Source: Streptococcaceae bacterium
Lineage (GTDB): Bacteria > Bacillota > Bacilli > Lactobacillales > Streptococcaceae
NCBI GenBank assembly: GCA_031269775.1
Contig: JAISYQ010000014.1
Coordinates: forward strand, 117,744 to 181,743
Reading direction: 5' to 3'
Length of the DNA stretch: 64,000 bases
Positions 60,324 through 64,000 of this stretch are shown one piece after another. The notes under the pieces are model-generated. The model saw nothing but the letters and a program-made list of their open reading frames with translations, was not told the origin of the DNA and did no database searches. The translations under genes were made by a program, and so were the position numbers. How positions within the stretch are numbered: the stretch's first letter is position 1; every line of letters starts with the position of its first letter.

Positions 60324-60752
60324 ATGAGTGTAGAGCGTCTAGTTTTAACTTCGCTTAAAAAGGCCGTTTTTGCTTTGTCAAAAAGTGTGGCAGTTTTTGA
60401 GCGCCTTTCTATTATAGATATGGAAAAAGATGAGCTTGATATAATCAAAGCTGGTGTGATTCAACACTTTGAATTCTGTTATGAATTATGTTGGAAGTTT
60501 ATTAAGCGTTGGCTTGAGATGAATATTAATCCTGAAGCTGCTGATGGTGTAACAAGGCGAGAGTTATTTCGCCAAGGAGTTGAAAATAAGCTTTTGGATA
60601 ATGTTGATGAATGGATGATTTTTCACAGTGCTCGCAATCGAGTTTCTCACATATATGATGAAGATGTAGCCGAAGAGGTTTTTGCTATCGTAAGAAAATT
60701 TTTACCATATGCTAAAAGCTTACTTTCGCGCTTGGAGAGTAAAAATGATTAG
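60324..60752 (+). CDS. hepT: HEPN toxin HepT of a HepT/MntA toxin-antitoxin pair
   Basis: 142 residues, all helical, of the HI0074/nucleotidyltransferase-substrate-binding family. It carries the HEPN RNase motif Rx4HxY exactly: R104-N-R-V-S-H109-I-Y111. In studied systems HepT cleaves RNA and is silenced when MntA AMPylates that tyrosine. The start at ATG 60324 has AAGGGTGAG before it; a TTG at 60309 is possible. It overlaps mntA by eight bases. MITE copy F is immediately upstream. Confidence 0.88.
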   Translation: MSVERLVLTSLKKAVFALSKSVAVFERLSIIDMEKDELDIIKAGVIQHFEFCYELCWKFIKRWLEMNINPEAADGVTRRELFRQGVENKLLDNVDEWMIFHSARNRVSHIYDEDVAEEVFAIVRKFLPYAKSLLSRLESKND

Positions 60753-61053
60753 CGTTTCTAAAGAAGAAATGGAAATTATTCTTGGAATTATCAATAAATA
60801 TGCTGCAGATTGCGATGTTTTAGTTTTTGGTTCTCGATATAAACAAACGCCAAAAGTCTATTCAGATTTGGATTTGGCTTTTGATAGTGGCAAACCGTTA
60901 AATATTATGCGAATCCAACAGTTAAAAGAAGCTTTTGAAGAGAGTATTTTGCCTTATCGGGTGGATGTTGTAGATTATCGAGCGGTTTCAGATAATTTTC
61001 GAGGCATTATTGATCGTGGTAATGAGTGGATTTTTCAAAAATATGATAGATAA
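60745..61053 (+). CDS. mntA: Minimal nucleotidyltransferase antitoxin MntA
   Basis: 102-residue polymerase-beta-type nucleotidyltransferase. The motif GSx10DxD is exact: G29-S30, ten residues, D41-L-D43; a third acidic residue is near 74 in YRVDVVDYR. It would AMPylate HepT and neutralise it. I choose ATG 60745 (MISVSKEEMEII) with GGAGAG before it; a longer frame from 60709 overlaps hepT further. A small palindrome follows at 61084. Confidence 0.88.
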   Translation: MISVSKEEMEIILGIINKYAADCDVLVFGSRYKQTPKVYSDLDLAFDSGKPLNIMRIQQLKEAFEESILPYRVDVVDYRAVSDNFRGIIDRGNEWIFQKYDR

Positions 61054-61083
61054 TTAAATAATCTTTAATGTTAGATAGCAAAA

Positions 61084-61101
61084 TGTCTATTAAAATAGAC
61101 A
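61084..61101. promoter_or_regulatory. Small palindrome after mntA
   Basis: TGTCTATT-AA-AATAGACA, perfect 8-bp arms. No T-tract, so possibly a protein-binding site or weak terminator. Confidence 0.35.
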
Positions 61102-61201
61102 AAATGATGAATTATTGGTAAACTATACAGAAAATATGGTTTTTTTTGGTATTATTTTTCCACATTTTGTATATATATTTTAATTATGGTAAACTAATAG
61201 T

Positions 61202-61420
61202 AGAATTTCTCTGATACTAGATGTATGAGGATTTTGTTTTCTTTTTCTCTGACGGGGACAGAAAATTCACTTTCGTTCATTTTCTTTTATCCATCACCTA
61301 GAAGCCATGCTTCTAGCGTCAAAAAGCCTCGAAATAAAAACACGTATCTTTAAGTTTTTTCCCTTGTTTCAGGAAAAATTGAAACGGATTCTCGTTATAT
61401 TCTAGTTTCCGAGGAGGTCT
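61202..61420. repeat. MITE copy G, long form
   Basis: Starts AGAATTTCTCTGATACTAG (terminus mutated) and ends CCGAGGAGGTCT; AAT follows on the right, while on the left an AAT is separated by three bases. The interior has the motifs ctgacggggacagaaaatt and cctagaagccatgcttctag. It lies 85 bases before the large effector-like gene and between it and hepT-mntA. Confidence 0.82.
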
Positions 61421-61505
61421 AATATATTAATTAAAATTACATTAAAATTAAAATAATATTAGTTTTTAACGTGAATCGTATTTTTTAGATAAGGGGGAAA
61501 TATTT

Positions 61506-64000
61506 TTGATTAAATTAAAAAAGTTAGGCATGATTTTAGGTTTTGTGATGTTGGGTTTGATGGTATCAGTTTTTGATATCCCTGAAGAATGTGTTGCGCA
61601 GATTACAGAGGGAGAAAAAACACGACTAGAAGATATTGTTCATAAAATTGAGATTTATAGTAATGAACTTGAGAGAAGAAATTTGGATGATTCTATTTTA
61701 GAGCGTTTTCAACTTCCTTCTGAGGTAAATTTACCTTTGAGTATTGATGAGATTAGTTTTGTTTGTAATTTGTTTCAGAAAGAAGAAGTCGGTGGCAAAC
61801 CTGTATTAAATAGAATTACTATTCCATCTTCAGGAATAAATGTTGTGGGAGATCTTCATGGCAAATTATCTCCAACTATTAGGCAATTGCATAATGCATT
61901 TGGGAATGGTCGGTCTGTTTTGTTTTTAGGTGATTTTATGGATCGTGGTGCTCACTCTCTAGAAGTAGCTACGTATTTACTTGCTATGCGTTTATTATAT
62001 CCAGATAGAATATCTATCAATCGTGGAGATCATGAAACGTTAGGTACTATGCAAAGTTTTGGAACAATCGCCATAAGAATGGGTCATAATAGATATGTTC
62101 GTGGAGAAATTCAAAAATACAAATTGAATTATAGAAATCCAGAAAATGAACAATTAGTTAATAGTTGGTTTGCTGCTTTTAATAACTTACCTTGGGCGAG
62201 TGTTTTAGAATTTCTTGATGGAAAACCTGGCATTTATTGTGCTCATGGAGGATTTGGGTCAAGTACCATTTTTACAGAATTAGGAAGATTGTCTTTGCCA
62301 ATTAATGTTGAAGAAGAACATGTAGATGAATTTAATGATATTGCTTGGAGCGATCCGAGTAGTGATATTACAACATATCAATCAAGTTCTCGTGGTGCAG
62401 GAGTTTTATATGGACCTTTACAATTTGATGAATTTTGTGATCGAAATAATGTTGGTATGATTATTAAAGGGCATCAACATGAGGAAGATGGGAAAATAAG
62501 TTTACTAAGTCCAAAAGGTAGGCAATGTTTAACTGTTATGGGAACATCTAAAATTAAAGGCTACAAGCTTTGGGCGGGTTCATTTTGTCTTGTGACTCCA
62601 GATGGACGGGTTGTAATTACTGATTATGATAGTAGAGTGGTAAAAAATGAGTTAGAATTTTTAGCATCAGTTCCTCAATCAGCGGCTAGGCCGCAAATTC
62701 CAGCTACTGTTCCTGTAGTACATGCTAGAAGGGAAGAAGTGGTGACTGACATTCGACTGTGTTTTGATTGGGATCAAAATGAACGCGAAATTAAGAATCC
62801 AAAAATTTGTTATAGGCATAATGATAAAAACAATGAATTTACTTTTAATCTAAACGACTCTATACAAAAAGTAGCTTCTAATTTTAAGAGCATAACAGGT
62901 GTTGATCTTAAATATGGTTCTTTTAAAGTGCTACTAAATGGTCATGAAGTAGATTTAGATGAAGCAGATTTAGATGATGTATCAAATATGACTGGAGAAA
63001 AATGGTCAGCAATTTTTGATGGAAATGCAAGCAAAATTTCTGGATTTTTAAATGATATACTTATTAAGTATGAGTATATTTTTAAATTGATGGTTTTAGT
63101 TGAAGGAAACGTTATTCCTCGTAGTTGTATTTTATTTGAAGGCATGAAACTTAACCAATTTATTGACTCTAAATTTCCAAACTTTTTCAAAGGTATTAAT
63201 AAAAGTAACATTAGATTTTGCATAGGCTTTTTAGATGAAGATAAAGAACAGATACCTGGTTTAATAATTATGCCGGATGATATAATATCAAATAAAATTG
63301 CTGAACTATCAAATATGTCCATTGAATCTGGAAGGAAGAAAAGCAGCGATGTTTATTTGAGTGTGAGTTTTGCTGATAATTCAATTCCTCAAGATCAAGT
63401 TCAAATAATAGATGCTTCAATAAATGTTGGAGGTGGAAGGGATTTTTCTGTTTTATCAGATGATGGAGCAGGTAAAACAGTTGGTAAGGATAGGTTTGGC
63501 TTTTCGTTAGGAGGAGATGAAACAAAAACTTTTTATCTGAATTTTGATGTCGGACAAAGAGTCTCAGATGCTAGACAAAGAATTGTTGATCTTTTTAATA
63601 CTCGGAAAGTATATGGTGACGGAGTAAATATAACATGTGAAGATGTAACATTTTTGTTTACCGGAAAAGCATTGCAAGATCATTTTTGGTTGAATCGATT
63701 AAGAGTGACAGATGAAAAAGCTATAACAATTTACGTAAAAGATAAATCAGAAATAATTCTTCTGACTGCAAAAGCAAACAGAGTCCCAGTTCCGTTAAGA
63801 TCGGTAAAAGGAGAAATATCAAAAGTTGGTGGAGTCAGAGTCAGTACTGCAGCTAAACTGGCAAGTGTGGCGGCGCCTAGAGAAATTTTAAGGCAAGGGA
63901 AAATGAGATTAGTTCAGGGAGACATTACAGGTTTAAGGGATGTTGGCGCCATTGTTAATGCTGCCAATGAACAACTTGCAGTTGGAGGAGGTATTGATGG
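61506..64000 (+). CDS. Secreted PPP-phosphatase / ubiquitin-like / macro-domain protein (3' end cut by window)
   Basis: Open from TTG 61506 (AAGGGGG eight bases before; ATG 61530 is an alternative) to the window end: 831 codons without a stop. Residues 1-32 look like a signal peptide (IKLKKLGMILGFVMLGLMVS). Residues about 110-375 have PPP Ser/Thr-phosphatase motifs in order: GDLHG (115-119), GDFMDRG (142-148), RGDHE (173-177, family RGNHE), AHGG (246-249), GHQH (322-325). Residues about 674-745 are ubiquitin-like: VTFLFTGKALQDHFWLNRLR parallels ubiquitin [20 protein letters not shown]. Stretches near 440-505 and 525-600 may be further beta-grasp units. From about 799, MRLVQGDITGLRDVGAIVNA and ANEQLAVGGGIDG open a macro domain. 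A host-directed effector is inferred. Confidence 0.85.
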   Translation, partial: MIKLKKLGMILGFVMLGLMVSVFDIPEECVAQITEGEKTRLEDIVHKIEIYSNELERRNLDDSILERFQLPSEVNLPLSIDEISFVCNLFQKEEVGGKPVLNRITIPSSGINVVGDLHGKLSPTIRQLHNAFGNGRSVLFLGDFMDRGAHSLEVATYLLAMRLLYPDRISINRGDHETLGTMQSFGTIAIRMGHNRYVRGEIQKYKLNYRNPENEQLVNSWFAAFNNLPWASVLEFLDGKPGIYCAHGGFGSSTIFTELGRLSLPINVEEEHVDEFNDIAWSDPSSDITTYQSSSRGAGVLYGPLQFDEFCDRNNVGMIIKGHQHEEDGKISLLSPKGRQCLTVMGTSKIKGYKLWAGSFCLVTPDGRVVITDYDSRVVKNELEFLASVPQSAARPQIPATVPVVHARREEVVTDIRLCFDWDQNEREIKNPKICYRHNDKNNEFTFNLNDSIQKVASNFKSITGVDLKYGSFKVLLNGHEVDLDEADLDDVSNMTGEKWSAIFDGNASKISGFLNDILIKYEYIFKLMVLVEGNVIPRSCILFEGMKLNQFIDSKFPNFFKGINKSNIRFCIGFLDEDKEQIPGLIIMPDDIISNKIAELSNMSIESGRKKSSDVYLSVSFADNSIPQDQVQIIDASINVGGGRDFSVLSDDGAGKTVGKDRFGFSLGGDETKTFYLNFDVGQRVSDARQRIVDLFNTRKVYGDGVNITCEDVTFLFTGKALQDHFWLNRLRVTDEKAITIYVKDKSEIILLTAKANRVPVPLRSVKGEISKVGGVRVSTAAKLASVAAPREILRQGKMRLVQGDITGLRDVGAIVNAANEQLAVGGGID

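Noticed and set aside
62942..63525. Two minus-strand frames of 126 and 85 codons
   Set aside because: Antisense to the long phosphatase/ubiquitin-like frame, which is open throughout and domain-rich.

Overview
The window is AT-rich DNA from a low-GC Gram-positive bacterium. Gene content and order point to the Bacilli, most likely Lactobacillales or a close relative: liaFSR, adcCB, potABCD with a PotD of the streptococcal membrane-anchored type, an oligopeptide (opp) operon with a long OppB, rpsP-khpA-rimM-trmD, efp-asp23-nusB, acpS next to cshA, an 864-residue adhE, and a T-box leader before pheST. This placement is inferred from family knowledge; no database search was possible. I found no rRNA, tRNA or CRISPR array.

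Layout. 1-4 kb: zinc ABC transporter (adcCB) and the cell-envelope stress system liaFSR. 4-10 kb: an opp operon on the minus strand with one ATPase only. 10-14.7 kb: thyA and cca inside a graveyard of decayed mobile and accessory genes (an IS5-like remnant, an IS630-like remnant, broken DUF4143-type ATPases, one MITE). 14.7-18.5 kb: potABCD. 18.7-22 kb: rpsP, khpA, rimM, trmD, glyA, with two striking long inverted repeats. 22-25.7 kb: a yknWXYZ/MacAB-like ABC system. 25.7-30.5 kb (minus): truA, an unknown gene, gpmA, acpS, cshA. 31-32.3 kb: an unknown secreted protein. 32.3-38.6 kb: a hemolysin-III family protein, a CBS protein with aroE-aroB-aroC, a pepP relic, efp, asp23, nusB. 39-41.6 kb: adhE. 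41.7-43.5 kb: a dead BcrAB-like ABC transporter. 43.7-51 kb (minus): pheST under a T-box, a secreted DUF5648-repeat protein, cysS. 51-59.7 kb: serS, queA, a surface-polysaccharide stretch (DUF2142 protein, epimerase, EpsC/CapD dehydratase) and an aquaporin. 59.7-61.4 kb: a HepT/MntA toxin-antitoxin pair among three MITE copies and an antitoxin relic.

The most unusual gene is the last. An open frame from 61506 runs off the window end (831 codons seen). It encodes a signal-peptide-like N terminus, a eukaryotic-type PPP-family Ser/Thr phosphatase, at least one ubiquitin-like domain and the start of a macro (ADP-ribose-binding) domain. The combination looks like a secreted effector acting on a eukaryotic host.

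A second theme is genome decay. At least seven copies of one MITE family (long form about 220 bp, short form about 161 bp) carry terminal repeats matching those of the IS5-like remnant and are mostly flanked by AAT/ATT duplications. Several accessory genes are pseudogenes. Together with secreted eukaryote-like proteins this suggests a host-associated lineage with a relaxed, shrinking genome.
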